A stretch of DNA of 64,000 bases, from NCBI RefSeq assembly GCF_003545885.1, contig NZ_QHCT01000004.1, positions 1-64,000 on the forward strand, given 5' to 3'. Origin of the DNA: Leptospira stimsonii. Lineage in GTDB: Bacteria > Spirochaetota > Leptospiria > Leptospirales > Leptospiraceae. The notes beneath the pieces were generated by a model, which was not told the DNA's origin, made no database searches, and was given only the letters and a program-made list of their open reading frames with translations. The position numbers were made by a program, and so were the translations under genes. The number at the start of each line of letters is the position of its first letter. Position 1 is the stretch's first letter. Below, piece by piece: positions 51,712 to 63,127 of this stretch.

Positions 51712-52234
51712 CATCCTCGGGGTCGCCGTCTTCAATTCTTTTCCGGTTGCGTTTCGCCAAACTTAGAAAGAATGACGCACCTTCGGAGTTTGAAAAACGT
51801 AGGAACTCACACAAATTAAAGAAGGCAAAAGGACCATTCGAATTTCGAAAAAGTCTACGAGAACTAATTTGTAGGAGCTCACACAGATCGATTCGCATTT
51901 ACTAATATACACTTCTTTTCTCTTCCGAGGTTTTCGAAACGTTCCTTTTGGGAAAAGTGGATGCGTCAGCGATGGGGAGGGCGCGTTCGCGTCCCGAGCG
52001 AATATTAGAATATTATTTTTCTTTTAATAATTAGGCGAGCGAGGGATGAGTCGCTTCGCGACGAACCCGGACCTAGCGCGGTCCTTCCGATGGGAATCGG
52101 AAGGAGACGCCCAAACTTTCCTCCGGGTATTACTTTCCCTGTTCAAAGCGAACTTCCGGATCGGATGATTTCGATATCGTAAGAAAAAAATTTTTGTTCG
52201 AAGTCAGTCTTTGCTTTTTGCAAAGAATCTTATT
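51712..52234. other. Gene-free interval with GC-rich hairpins
   Basis: 523 bases between convergent genes. It contains two palindrome copies (51798-51885) and, from about 51960 to 52130, GC-rich DNA with several short hairpins, including GTCGC-TTC-GCGAC near 52050 and CTTCCGAT-GGGA-ATCGGAAG near 52085. This part could be a structured RNA or a repeat remnant. The terminators of both flanking genes should lie here. Confidence 0.55.
51798..51885. repeat. Paired dispersed palindromes, CACACA variant (second pair)
   Basis: CGTAGGAACTCACACA (51798-51813) and TGTAGGAGCTCACACA (51870-51885), spaced 72 bases, matching the pair at 40148-40235 in variant type and spacing. Confidence 0.75.
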
Positions 52235-53983
52235 TTAAGGAAGACGAACCATAAAGAGGGTGTAGTCGTCGTGCGGATCCGCGTCTCCACGAAACGCGTC
52301 CGTTGTATCGATGATCAATTCTTTGAGCGCGCCGAGCGGCATTTCTCCGTTTCTTTCGATGAGCTTCGTAAGATTTTCAAGTCCGTACATCTCGTTCGAT
52401 TCGTTCATCGCCTCGCTCACTCCGTCGGTATAGAGGATGAGTAGATCTCCGGGCGCGTAATCGATTTCGTGTTCGTCGATTTCGGATTCTTTGATCCCAA
52501 GCGGCATTCCTTTCCCGGAAAGGCTCGTCACCTTTTTGTCTTTCGCTTTGTAGAGAAGTTGTTCGTTGTGCCCGGCGCTGGAGAATCGGATTCTTCTTTT
52601 CGCCATGTTGATCCTTGCGAGCATCACAGTGACAAACATAAAGTAACCGGACTTCTCTTGGATGATTCGATTCGCGCTCATCAAACTGATGCTCGTCGAA
52701 GAATTTCTGGAAACTTCTCCAGAGATGATCGTCTTCGAAAATTCCATAAAGAGTGCCGCGGCGATTCCCTTTCCGGAAACATCCGCGATGAGAACGCTCA
52801 CTTCGTCCGGATTGTGATAGATGAGATCGTAAAAGTCTCCGCCGATTTCTTTGGAAGCGATATAACTCGTCTCTAATTCCAATCCTTGGATTTTTTTGGG
52901 AATGTTCGGCAAAGAATTCACTTGGATCTGAGACGCGATCTGCATATCTCTTCGGATCGAATTGAGCTTTTCCTTTTGATCCTTGGAAAGAAGAGAATTA
53001 TAAGCTTCCGCGATCTGATTCGAAATCGTACTCAGAATGTTTTGATCCGCGTTGTCGAAGCTGTTTCCCGATGTTTTATCTGCGGCGTTGAGAATTCCGA
53101 TGATCTTTCCGTCTTGTCGGATCGGAACCGAAATGAAGGACTTCGTCTTGTATCGTTCGGGGCGGATCCATTCTTCCGCGAGAGCGGTCGCATTTTGTAC
53201 GAGGATCGGCGCACCGGTTTCTAAGATCTTACTGATCACCCCTTCCTTCTCGTTGATGAAATGTTCCTCTTCTTCGAGACTAAAACCGATGCTTTTTTTG
53301 AGTTCGTATTTTCCGCTCTTCGGATTGAAAAAAATCAGGGAAACTCGTTCCGCGCCCATCACTTCCGAAATCGAATGAACGGTGAGATTTAAGAATTGAT
53401 CCATCTCAGCGATGTTCGAGATCGCCTGACTGAGTTGAAAGAGACAATCCAATTCATTTGCCCGACTTTTCAAATCGCGGATGAGTCTTCGATTCCGAAT
53501 CGCAATCGCCGCGAGATCGGAAAGATATTGAAGAACCTTAATGTCCTTATTGGTGAATTCTTCTCGCCCCAAGGAATTCACCGCTTCCAAAACCCCTTGG
53601 ATTTCTCCTTGGGTACTCATTGGAACACAGATCAAATTCTTTGTTACGAATCCGACCGTTTCGTCTATGTTTCTATAAATTCTAGAATCGTTTGCCGCGT
53701 CGTTTACGATCACCGGTTCCAGTGTTTCCAAAACCATCCCCGCAATTCCCTTTCCTCTGGGGACTTTCAGAGTTGCGAGGGATTCTCCCTTCGTTCCTTT
53801 GGCAACGTTGAAGACAAGACAGTCTTCATCGCGATCGTAAAGAAGAAGAGAACATCCTTCCGAATTGAGGACGTCCTTTGTAGTTTCTATGATGATCCCG
53901 AGGAGTTCTTCCAGGTCGTCGGTCGAGTTGATTCTCGCCGTAATATCGGAGATTAGGGATAAGGATAATTGCCTTTCACTCAT
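52235..53983 (-). CDS. GAF-GAF-SpoIIE (PP2C) phosphatase
   Basis: A 582-aa RsbU-like protein. Two GAF domains (residues about 20-170 and 195-335; e.g. [20 protein letters not shown] and [20 protein letters not shown]) precede a SpoIIE phosphatase (about 355-580). [20 protein letters not shown] and [20 protein letters not shown] carry the metal-binding aspartates, and [20 protein letters not shown] the C-terminal one. It likely dephosphorylates an anti-anti-sigma factor in a partner-switching pathway, with ligand binding to GAF as input. Monocistronic. Confidence 0.92.
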   Translation of the reverse strand: MSERQLSLSLISDITARINSTDDLEELLGIIIETTKDVLNSEGCSLLLYDRDEDCLVFNVAKGTKGESLATLKVPRGKGIAGMVLETLEPVIVNDAANDSRIYRNIDETVGFVTKNLICVPMSTQGEIQGVLEAVNSLGREEFTNKDIKVLQYLSDLAAIAIRNRRLIRDLKSRANELDCLFQLSQAISNIAEMDQFLNLTVHSISEVMGAERVSLIFFNPKSGKYELKKSIGFSLEEEEHFINEKEGVISKILETGAPILVQNATALAEEWIRPERYKTKSFISVPIRQDGKIIGILNAADKTSGNSFDNADQNILSTISNQIAEAYNSLLSKDQKEKLNSIRRDMQIASQIQVNSLPNIPKKIQGLELETSYIASKEIGGDFYDLIYHNPDEVSVLIADVSGKGIAAALFMEFSKTIISGEVSRNSSTSISLMSANRIIQEKSGYFMFVTVMLARINMAKRRIRFSSAGHNEQLLYKAKDKKVTSLSGKGMPLGIKESEIDEHEIDYAPGDLLILYTDGVSEAMNESNEMYGLENLTKLIERNGEMPLGALKELIIDTTDAFRGDADPHDDYTLFMVRLP

Positions 53984-54258
53984 AAAGGGGGTTAACGGAC
54001 CATTCTAAAGGAAGAATTGAATCATTGGACACAAGAAAGATTTCCCTGTCAAGGAGTTTCATTAACAATTCAAGAGAACCAAAATTGCAAAATAAATCTC
54101 AGTTTTTCAAATTTTTGATTCTTCAGAAAAATTTCGATTCGTCTTGAACGGATTTTTTTCTTTTCTATTTTCTCAAGAAGAATCAAGAGATCCGATTCTG
54201 ATCCGGGGAAAACATTCTCTCAAAAAATTCTTCTTCAAAAACGGCGAACAAAAAGGGG

Positions 54259-55131
54259 TTACTCGATCAGAGAACCGATTCCTTGGTCCGTAAAAATTTC
54301 AATCAAAATAGAATGAGGAACTCTTCCGTCGATGATATGAGTTCTTCTGACTCCTTGATCGATCGCAGTGAGACAACATTCGACCTTGGGGATCATTCCG
54401 CCGGAAATTTCACCTTTTCGAATATAGTCCTTCACCTTTCCTCGGTTGAGTCCGGTCGCAAGTTTTCCGTCGATCAGAATTCCTTCCGTATCCGTAAGAA
54501 GAATCAACTTCTCCGCTTTGAGTGCGCCTGCGACTTCTCCCGCAAACGTGTCGGCGTTGATGTTGAGACTATCGCCCGTGGCGGATTCAGCCACGGGCGA
54601 TATCACAGGAATGAATCCTTCTTTTTGAAGATTGAGGAGAATCTCGGGATTGATCATTTCTATCTTTCCTACAAGTCCCACGTCGAAGAGTTGTTTCTCT
54701 TGACCTTCCAGCTCGATCTCGATCGGGGTTTTTGTTGCCTTGGCAAGATTCCCGTCCTTTCCGGAAATTCCCACTGCGTTCCCGCCTTGTGCATTGATCA
54801 TAGAGACGATTTGTTTGTTCACCTTTCCAGTGAGAACCATTTCCACCACGTCCATGGTTTGCGAATCGGTCACTCTATGTCCGTGAACGAACTCAGTCGG
54901 AATCTTTAGACTCTCAAGAAGACGATTGATTTCGGGTCCGCCTCCGTGTACGATCACGGGGTGAATTCCGACATATTTTAAAAGAACGATGTCTTTCGCA
55001 AAAGATTCTTTCAAATCGGCTTTCGCCATCGCGGCGCCGCCGTATTTGATCACGACCGTCTTGCCCGAATATTTTGTGATGTAAGGGAGGGCTTCGAGGA
55101 TATGATTGACTCTTTCGAAAAGTTTTTCCAT
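54259..55131 (-). CDS. argB: Acetylglutamate kinase
   Basis: A 290-aa enzyme of arginine synthesis phosphorylating N-acetylglutamate. [20 protein letters not shown] is the phosphate-binding N-terminus, [20 protein letters not shown] the substrate loop, [20 protein letters not shown] and [20 protein letters not shown] the remaining core. The start at 55131 ([12 protein letters not shown]) follows AAGGAATTC; a longer frame to 55167 has no ribosome site. It is divergent from the SDR gene. Confidence 0.93.
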   Translation of the reverse strand: MEKLFERVNHILEALPYITKYSGKTVVIKYGGAAMAKADLKESFAKDIVLLKYVGIHPVIVHGGGPEINRLLESLKIPTEFVHGHRVTDSQTMDVVEMVLTGKVNKQIVSMINAQGGNAVGISGKDGNLAKATKTPIEIELEGQEKQLFDVGLVGKIEMINPEILLNLQKEGFIPVISPVAESATGDSLNINADTFAGEVAGALKAEKLILLTDTEGILIDGKLATGLNRGKVKDYIRKGEISGGMIPKVECCLTAIDQGVRRTHIIDGRVPHSILIEIFTDQGIGSLIE

Positions 55132-55209
55132 GAGAAACAGAGAATTCCTTGTGCCGATCTCTGTCATCCAGAAATACGGGATAGAAGTTAGAATGGAGAT
55201 TCAAGAAGA

Positions 55210-55965
55210 GTGTCTGTAACAAAGAAAGAATCCGAAAATAAAAAGAACGTAATTCTCACCGGAGGGAGCGGCGGATTGGGAAGGGCGATCGTCTCGTTAC
55301 TCGTTTCCGAGGGTTACTCTGTTACGAATCTTGATTTAAAATATCCGGAGAATCTATTGGATGGAGAATTCTTTCTTCCCACCGATCTGACTCAGGATAG
55401 TGAACTCTATTCTTCTCTGGAAAAATGGAAAGAATATGTTTCGTCTGAAAATCTAACTCCTTACGGCTTCATTCATTGTGCCGGATACGGCGGCCCGTAT
55501 CACAAGATTACAGAAGTGAGCGAGGAAGAATGGGATCGAATTTTTTCGATCAACATTCGGTCCGCGTTCCAGATCACGAAGTGGATTCTCCCTATATTCA
55601 TAAATTTGAATTTAGGAAGACTCTTGTTCGTCGCATCTTCTTTGTCTCTTAAGGGATCTGCGAACTCGGTCGCCTATTCTTCTTCTAAACACGCTCTCAT
55701 AGGCTTTGTTCGATCCTTAGCCGATGAGTGGGGACCACTCGGTATTTCGATCAACGCAATCAGCCCCGGTTATATCGAAACAAAGATGGGAATTCAGGAA
55801 GACCAAGTGGACGATCATAGGAAGAAAATTTTGGAGATGACACCTTCGAGAAAAATTGCGGATCCATTGGAAATTGCAAGAGTGATTCTTTTTTTGTTGA
55901 GTCCGGATTCCGGTTATATCAATGGCGCAAACTGGGCGGCCGACGGTGGAATCACTGCGGTTTGA
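55210..55965 (+). CDS. SDR-family oxidoreductase
   Basis: A 251-aa short-chain dehydrogenase: [20 protein letters not shown] holds the TGxxxGxG cofactor loop, [20 protein letters not shown] the NAG-like motif, and [20 protein letters not shown] the catalytic YxxxK with its serine. [15 protein letters not shown] and [16 protein letters not shown] end it. The gene starts with GTG after AAGAAGA. The substrate is unknown. Confidence 0.87.
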   Translation: MSVTKKESENKKNVILTGGSGGLGRAIVSLLVSEGYSVTNLDLKYPENLLDGEFFLPTDLTQDSELYSSLEKWKEYVSSENLTPYGFIHCAGYGGPYHKITEVSEEEWDRIFSINIRSAFQITKWILPIFINLNLGRLLFVASSLSLKGSANSVAYSSSKHALIGFVRSLADEWGPLGISINAISPGYIETKMGIQEDQVDDHRKKILEMTPSRKIADPLEIARVILFLLSPDSGYINGANWAADGGITAV

Positions 55966-56049
55966 AGGAATGAAAGGGTCCTTAGAGTCTTTGTGTCTCG
56001 GCAAGTTTTTTATAGAAAGCGTAGGAGACTACGAAGAGTTTTATGATTC

Positions 56050-56586
56050 CTAGGTCGGGGTTCTTTCAAATTCGAAGGTGTATCGTCCGAAAAGCGGGTT
56101 TGGTTCGATTTCTAACTCCCTGGAAATGAGATTTTGTCGTAAATCGAGGGTCCAGATCATTCTGTAAACCTCGTGAAACCTAGGAACTCCCTGGTTCATT
56201 GTATCCACGATAGAATCTCCAACTCCAACGTCGTCCAACCAAAGCATATAATTAAAAAGATAACATCTCGAAACCCCGTGTGCCGCCGCCAATGCTCCTA
56301 AAACAGCCCAGGCACCAGTATTGACCCGAATACTCATCTTCTTCATTTTCCCGACGCCCCGATTGTACTGAATCTTCCCAGCCCTCCAATGCAAACGCCT
56401 TAAACAACTCAGATACTTCGTATATCTCCGTAGTAAGTAGGGGAGTTTTCTCCGAAGAGCATTCTTTTCTTCCAGACTGAGCGCGTCCCAATAGGAAAGC
56501 GGAATTAAGATCGAATCCGTACCCAAAGAACCCTCGATCAACGCAGACTCAATTTTTCTGTCAGAACTAAACGAAAGAGTTTCCAT
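56050..56586 (-). CDS. DUF1564 family protein (Leptospira-specific)
   Basis: A 178-aa protein of the DUF1564 family, which occurs in many copies in Leptospira genomes. LIPLSYWDALSLEEKNALRR, then KLPYLLRRYTKYLSCLRRLH, then MSIRVNTGAWAVLGALAAAH and GVSRCYLFNYMLWLDDVGVG are the family blocks; the last two match the DUF1564 part of the fusion protein at 41520. The function is unknown; an RHH- or HTH-like DNA-binding role has been considered for the family but is unproven. It is convergent with the SDR gene. Confidence 0.85.
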   Translation of the reverse strand: METLSFSSDRKIESALIEGSLGTDSILIPLSYWDALSLEEKNALRRKLPYLLRRYTKYLSCLRRLHWRAGKIQYNRGVGKMKKMSIRVNTGAWAVLGALAAAHGVSRCYLFNYMLWLDDVGVGDSIVDTMNQGVPRFHEVYRMIWTLDLRQNLISRELEIEPNPLFGRYTFEFERTPT

Positions 56587-56876
56587 ACACTTTCTCCGGT
56601 TCCAATCTCGCGCATCATAGGGTCAAATTTAGAAAAAGAATTCAAAAGAATTTAAAATTTTTTGAAGAGATTTTTACGATAACCAAAAAGAATATTTTAG
56701 AAAGGACATCCGGAAAAAAACAAATCCCAAAATCGTAGAAGAAAGGTCATCAAAAATGATCTGATCTTTCTCGAAGGAAACGTTCGACAATCTTGCGATC
56801 CCTAACCTTTTGAAAAAAAACGGAACAAAAAAGGACTTAGCCAGCCACCAAACTTTTTCCCTTTACAGAAACACAA

Positions 56877-58598
56877 TCAACTTAGATCGAAAAAATGATC
56901 TCTCAAACGTTTCTGTTCTTCGGAAGGATGCTCCTCGAACTTAAACTGACTCGTCTGAAAACGTTTCGAGAGTTTCATCTTCCTCTTAAGAATTTTTCCC
57001 TTCCTCGCGATCAAAAGTTCGATCTTATCACCGGACTTGAATTGTTTCAAAAGATCTTTTCGATTTCCCGAATGAATCCGATTTCCGTTCAACGAAATCC
57101 ATTCGTCTCCCTGACTTAAATCGACGGAAGGATCCAGAATCTTCCAATCAATCTTACTGATGACAAGATTCCCTCTTTCTTCTCTCGTTCCAAAACCGAG
57201 CTCCACGCCGGGATTCGAATCCACTCGTATAACACCGATTTTGTGGAAATATCTTTCGATCGGAATCACGACCGGTTTCTCCAGATATACTCCGAATTCC
57301 AACTTTAGATCGACTCCTGTATTTCGTTTGGCCGCTTCAAAGAATTCAGATTTTGTAAACCCTCGATTCTTCCCAATATGAAAGAATTGATAAACTTCTC
57401 TCATCGCGTCCAAAAGTGACTTTTTGCCGGAAGTTTCCGAAAGAAGATAAAGGTCCATCGCGAGCGCGAGAATCCCTCCTTTCACATAATACGAAATTCC
57501 GGTATTTCCCGCATTCGGATCGTTCGGACGATTGTAGAATTTGGTCCAAGCGGTATAAGAAGAATCTTCCAAACTCATCCAGGATTCTCCTTCCGATTTT
57601 TCCAGACTCTGAAGATCCTCCATCACCTTCGCGAGATAGTTCTCCGCGTTTAAATGTTTCGTCTTCACCAAAAAGTAAGCGTCATAGAAAGAAGTGATTC
57701 CTTCTGCAATCCAGAGTTCCCGTGTCAGATTCGGTTTCTGATAATCGAAAGGGCCGAGCGCGATCGGACGAATCCTTTTTACGTTCCAAAGATGAAAGTA
57801 TTCATGAGAAAGAAGTTCTAAAAGTTTGAGATAACCGTCCTTACTCAACGCCTTCAGTGGATCGTACATATTTACGGAAGAATTTAGATGTTCCAGACCG
57901 CCGTATGCCCCTTCCGAAAGAATCAGAACAAACAGATAACGCGAATTAGGTGCTCCACCGAAAGAGCGGATTTGTTCCTCCGTAATCTTCCGAAGGTCAC
58001 GGATCAGATTTTTCTGAACGGATTTAGACAATTCTCCTTCAAGAACGATCTCATGTTCACATTCTCCGGAGGTGAAGGAAATCGCCGGACGATTGGACAA
58101 CAAGATCGGAGAATCCATCCATTCGTCCAAGGACGCGGCGGATCTTTTCTTGCCTTTTCCGGATAAACCGGAATGGCAAAATTCAAAAGGAAGAGAATTC
58201 GATATTTCTAATGTGATTTCGGAAATTTCAAGATTCTTAGGATAAAGAAACAATGCGGGCGGATGTAAAAGACAGAATTCCGTGGTGAAATAATTGGAAC
58301 GCACCGAGTAGTCGAAACCATAGACTACGTAACGAATTCGAAACGATTCTCCGTCCGAAACTACGCTCCAGGAATCCAATCCGATCGGATTGATTTCCAG
58401 AGACTTTCCGTTCTTCCCGGAAACAAAGGCTTCTATTTTATGGAGATGTCTGGAATAATCCCGCACCATATACGATCCGGGAGACCAGACAGGAAGGGAA
58501 AGAACGGTTTCTTTTTCGGGAGACACAATCTCCAATTCTACTTGAAGATAGTGTCCTGTGAGTTGATATTCTTGAACAGAAAAGCGAAGTTTAGACAA
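56877..58598 (-). CDS. M61 glycyl aminopeptidase-like metallopeptidase with PDZ domain
   Basis: A 573-aa peptidase of family M61. The N-terminal beta domain is followed by the zinc motif LLSHEYFHLWNVKRIRPIAL (HExxH at about residue 267) and the downstream glutamate in ELWIAEGITSFYDAYFLVKT. A PDZ domain (about 455-545) precedes the C-terminus. The gene begins with TTG directly after the TGA of the bcp gene, so translation is coupled. No signal peptide is seen, so it probably acts in the cytoplasm. Confidence 0.88.
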   Translation of the reverse strand: MSKLRFSVQEYQLTGHYLQVELEIVSPEKETVLSLPVWSPGSYMVRDYSRHLHKIEAFVSGKNGKSLEINPIGLDSWSVVSDGESFRIRYVVYGFDYSVRSNYFTTEFCLLHPPALFLYPKNLEISEITLEISNSLPFEFCHSGLSGKGKKRSAASLDEWMDSPILLSNRPAISFTSGECEHEIVLEGELSKSVQKNLIRDLRKITEEQIRSFGGAPNSRYLFVLILSEGAYGGLEHLNSSVNMYDPLKALSKDGYLKLLELLSHEYFHLWNVKRIRPIALGPFDYQKPNLTRELWIAEGITSFYDAYFLVKTKHLNAENYLAKVMEDLQSLEKSEGESWMSLEDSSYTAWTKFYNRPNDPNAGNTGISYYVKGGILALAMDLYLLSETSGKKSLLDAMREVYQFFHIGKNRGFTKSEFFEAAKRNTGVDLKLEFGVYLEKPVVIPIERYFHKIGVIRVDSNPGVELGFGTREERGNLVISKIDWKILDPSVDLSQGDEWISLNGNRIHSGNRKDLLKQFKSGDKIELLIARKGKILKRKMKLSKRFQTSQFKFEEHPSEEQKRLRDHFFDLS

Positions 58599-59078
58599 TC
58601 ATTTACCGCTTGCTTTGGAAATCTCCTGGAGAGTTTCTTCTACCGTGGTCGTCGGGTCAACTTTTCTCCAAACCTTTTGTATTTTCCCATCCGGAGAAAT
58701 CAAAAAAGAATCCCGAGAAAGACCTTTAAAAACTCTTCCTTTCCATTCTTGATCTCCATAAACTCCCAGCGCTTCGCTCAAAGAATGATTGGGATCGGAT
58801 AACAGAGGAAAGTTTAAAGAATACTTTTGAATAAAATTCTCATGCGATCCGAGGTCGTCCAAGCTTACGCCGTAGACCTTCGCTCCGATCTTCTTAAATT
58901 CTCCAATATTATCTCTATAACTGCAGGCTTGTTTTGTACATCCCGGGGTATCGTCTTTCGGATAAAAATAGAGTAGGGTCCAAGAACCTGCGATGTCCTC
59001 GGGAAGTTTTACACTCTTCCCTTCGCTACTTTCCAAACTGATTGCGGGAAGAGACGTTCCTAATGTTGGGTCTGACAT
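58599..59078 (-). CDS. bcp: Peroxiredoxin, BCP/thiol peroxidase type
   Basis: A 159-aa BCP-type peroxiredoxin reducing peroxides. YPKDDTPGCTKQACSYRDNI has the peroxidatic cysteine and, five residues later, the resolving cysteine, as in atypical two-cysteine BCP. VYGVSLDDLGSHENFIQKYS and FPLLSDPNHSLSEALGVYGD follow. It ends immediately before the M61 gene and forms an operon with it. Confidence 0.92.
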   Translation of the reverse strand: MSDPTLGTSLPAISLESSEGKSVKLPEDIAGSWTLLYFYPKDDTPGCTKQACSYRDNIGEFKKIGAKVYGVSLDDLGSHENFIQKYSLNFPLLSDPNHSLSEALGVYGDQEWKGRVFKGLSRDSFLISPDGKIQKVWRKVDPTTTVEETLQEISKASGK

Positions 59079-59283
59079 TCAAATTTCCTCATCAAATTAT
59101 TTCACTCCGGAGATCCGGATATTGAAATCTTATGCGAATCGAAAGACTTGCAACCGCTTTTCAAAATCGAACCTAAGAATTGAATCGAATCCGGAATAAA
59201 AATGTTGAAAATTCAACAATCTAAACTTCTAATCCCTATACTTCACCGAGAAACAACGATTTCTCTAAACGGAAAAACCAACT

Positions 59284-61461
59284 TTGAAAACGATTCTATT
59301 CTTCCTCTTTGCATTTCTTCCTGCCATACTCTCATCTGAAACTCAAGAAAATTGGAAACCAATCGATCTCCGCGCGCAGACTTGGTTCGCTGTTGAAGGT
59401 TTTCAGAATAAGAATCTCGACGGACTCGATTCTTCTTCCGAAACCGTAAAAAAAATCACTTCGTTTCCGATCGTCATGAATGAGATCTTCGAAGTTCCGA
59501 TCGGGGAAGGTCTCAAAGAATATACTCTGCAAACCCGTTTCTTTTTAGAAGGTGATCTTCAAGAAACCAAAATCTACAAACCTATTTTTCTTTATTTAGA
59601 ATCAATCGGTGAAAACTGGGAAATTTTTCTGAACGGATATTCTTTGAGTAGAGAAATTCACCTGGATCCTGCAAAAAAAGAAATGCTCGTACGAAGGACG
59701 ATTCGCAACTTTCGATTGCCCATCGATTCGAGTCTTTTAAAAAAAGGGGAAAACGTTCTCACTTTTCGTTTGATCGGAGATTCTCCCGCAACCGCGCTTT
59801 CGAAAAATTTGGATCTCGGCTTTTACATAGACGGTGACTATTCCATCACGGCGGAACAAAATCTTTCCGGTGAAATTTCCTCGCTCGTCAACCTTTGTCT
59901 CAATACGATTTATATTTTCTTCGGTTTATATCATCTTCTCATCTTCGTAAAAAGGAGGGAGGACCGTTATACGCTTTATTTCGGCTTTTTCAGCGTCTTT
60001 ATGGCGGTCTATTCCCTTTCTCGTACAACTTTTGCTTTTGAAGCGATTCATGATACCACGTGGATTACAAGAATTGAATATGCGTCCGTGACCTTGCTCG
60101 CGCCTTTGTTCTTATTGTTTATGCAGGATTATTTTTACGGAAGAGCCAAGTTCTCGAGAATTCTTTTCGGTTTTTTCGTTTTCAATCTAGGAATCGCGAT
60201 CGTAACTCTTCTCGAACCGTTCCGTTTTACAATGACAAGTCTAAGAATCTGGCAATTTTCGATTCTTCCGACTCTCGTTTATCTCCTCTATTTTATGGGA
60301 AAAGCGGTTTATCTGAGAAAGAAAGACGCGACCGTTATGGCCGCGAGTATATTCACCGTCGTGTTTATCGCCGTCTACGACGTGATCGATTCTATGTTTT
60401 TTCAATCGGGGTTTCGATTTACCCACTTCGCGTATTTTTTCTTTGTAGTAGCTCTTACAACGATTCTTGCGAATCGATTTATCTCCTTATATCGTCAATC
60501 CGAAGATCTGAACATCGAACTCAGTCAGCAAAAGTTAGAACTCGCGAGACAGAAGAATGCGTTCTTCCGTTTTGTTCCGGTTCAATTCTTAAACGTTCTT
60601 GGAAAGGATTCTGCGGTCGAAGTCAACCTAGGAGATTCCGTTCTCAAAGAGATGAGCGTTCTTTTTACCGACATTCGTTCGTTTACGACGATCTCCGAAC
60701 AGATGACTCCGGAAGAAAATTTCAAGTTCATCAACGACTACCTCGCGAGTATGGAACCGGTCATTCAAAAACACGAAGGTTTTGTGGATAAGTTTATGGG
60801 AGATGGGATTCTCGCCCTTTTTTCGGGAGAAGGAGAAGCGATGAACGTAAGTCTTCACGGAAAGACGTCCGCTGATAAAGCGATTCTTGCCGCGATCGAA
60901 ATGAAAAAAAGAGTGCAGGCGATCAACGCGGAAGCAAAAGATTCTTCTCATTTCAAAGGTCTTAAGATAGGAATCGGGATCAACACCGGAAATCTCATGC
61001 TCGGAACCGTGGGAAGTCGTTCCAGACTCGATACTACCGTGATCGGAGATACGGTCAACGTTGCTTCTCGTTTGGAAAGTTTGACCAACCTCTATCGCGC
61101 TGATATTCTCATCACAAAGAATACACTTTCTTCGATGACGATCGCCGACGGACTTGCGATCCGTGAAATCGATTCCGTCGTGGTCAAAGGAAAGACCGAT
61201 CCGATCATCATCTATGAAGTCTACGAAGCCGACGCTCCGCATATCCGCAAACTCAAGGACACAACCTTACCTCTGATCACAAGAGGAATCATTCTCTACA
61301 AAGTGGCGGACTTTCAAGAAGCGCTCATTAATTTCGAACAAGCGCTCAAAGTGTATCCCGAAGATATCGTCTCGATTCTTTACCGGAAACGTTGTCAGGA
61401 ATACATTGCCATTCCTCCGCTCGGAAATTGGATCGGCGTTCAACATCTTCTTGAAAAATAA
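59284..61461 (+). CDS. 7TM adenylate/guanylate cyclase
   Basis: A 725-aa class III cyclase. Signal peptide (residues 1-17), an extracytoplasmic DISMED2-like beta domain (about 40-185), seven membrane helices (about 200-400), a coiled linker NIELSQQKLELARQKNAFFR, and the cyclase domain (about 445-640): VLFTDIRSFTTISEQMTPEE, DKFMGDGILALFSGEG, TVIGDTVNVASRLESLTNLY. A short TPR-like tail ends it. TTG at 59284 is the first usable start of the frame. The repeat-like bases at 60444-60459 are coding. Confidence 0.9.
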   Translation: MKTILFFLFAFLPAILSSETQENWKPIDLRAQTWFAVEGFQNKNLDGLDSSSETVKKITSFPIVMNEIFEVPIGEGLKEYTLQTRFFLEGDLQETKIYKPIFLYLESIGENWEIFLNGYSLSREIHLDPAKKEMLVRRTIRNFRLPIDSSLLKKGENVLTFRLIGDSPATALSKNLDLGFYIDGDYSITAEQNLSGEISSLVNLCLNTIYIFFGLYHLLIFVKRREDRYTLYFGFFSVFMAVYSLSRTTFAFEAIHDTTWITRIEYASVTLLAPLFLLFMQDYFYGRAKFSRILFGFFVFNLGIAIVTLLEPFRFTMTSLRIWQFSILPTLVYLLYFMGKAVYLRKKDATVMAASIFTVVFIAVYDVIDSMFFQSGFRFTHFAYFFFVVALTTILANRFISLYRQSEDLNIELSQQKLELARQKNAFFRFVPVQFLNVLGKDSAVEVNLGDSVLKEMSVLFTDIRSFTTISEQMTPEENFKFINDYLASMEPVIQKHEGFVDKFMGDGILALFSGEGEAMNVSLHGKTSADKAILAAIEMKKRVQAINAEAKDSSHFKGLKIGIGINTGNLMLGTVGSRSRLDTTVIGDTVNVASRLESLTNLYRADILITKNTLSSMTIADGLAIREIDSVVVKGKTDPIIIYEVYEADAPHIRKLKDTTLPLITRGIILYKVADFQEALINFEQALKVYPEDIVSILYRKRCQEYIAIPPLGNWIGVQHLLEK

Positions 61462-61585
61462 TCCGTAATTCCGATTCTTTTCTAGTCGGAAATTTCATCC
61501 CGCCCAAACAATCGTTGCCAAAGCCAATTCTTCCCGGAAGATTGGCTTCTGATAATTTACAGATTGCAAAGGAAACCTGGTACAA

Positions 61586-61954
61586 ATGATACCCTACACC
61601 GTCTATAAAATGATCCATATCTTCGGGATTCTTCTTCTCTTTACCGCATTGGGAGGAGTCACCATGCACGTTTTGAACGGAGGAAACAAAGAATTCTCCA
61701 ATCGAAAATTCGTCGGAATCACCCACGGAATCGGTCTCTTTCTGATCTTACTCGGCGGTTTTGGAATGCTCGCGAGACTCGGAATCCTCTGGCCTTGGCC
61801 GGGTTGGGTGATCGCGAAGTTTGCGATCTGGCTTGCTTACGGCGGTCTTCTCACGGCAGTTTATAAAAAACCGTCTCTCGCGAAAGTGTTCTGGTTCGGT
61901 TTTCCATTATTAGGACTTCTCGTGTCCTACATCGTTCTCTACAAACCGTTCTGA
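61586..61954 (+). CDS. Small integral membrane protein, unknown function
   Basis: A 122-aa protein with four predicted helices (KMIHIFGILLLFTALGGVTM, HGIGLFLILLGGFGMLARLG, WVIAKFAIWLAYGGLLTAVY and the last PLLGLLVSYIVLYKP). The conserved-looking H-x-x-G positions in helix 2 and an H in helix 1 recall haem-binding CopD/SirB-like proteins, but this is weak. It lies between the cyclase and the MBL-like gene, 125 and 58 bases away. Confidence 0.7.
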   Translation: MIPYTVYKMIHIFGILLLFTALGGVTMHVLNGGNKEFSNRKFVGITHGIGLFLILLGGFGMLARLGILWPWPGWVIAKFAIWLAYGGLLTAVYKKPSLAKVFWFGFPLLGLLVSYIVLYKPF

Positions 61955-62011
61955 TCGACTTTCATTTTTTGAAGAATTAAGATACATTTCGATATCGAGG
62001 AAACAAAAGAG

Positions 62012-63115
<1,104 letters not shown>

Positions 63116-63127
63116 GGAAAAACGAAT

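Noticed and set aside
60444..60459. Copy of the 16-bp palindrome inside the 7TM cyclase gene
   Set aside because: It is in a membrane-helix coding stretch (FVVALTT) of a conserved protein and is likely chance similarity.
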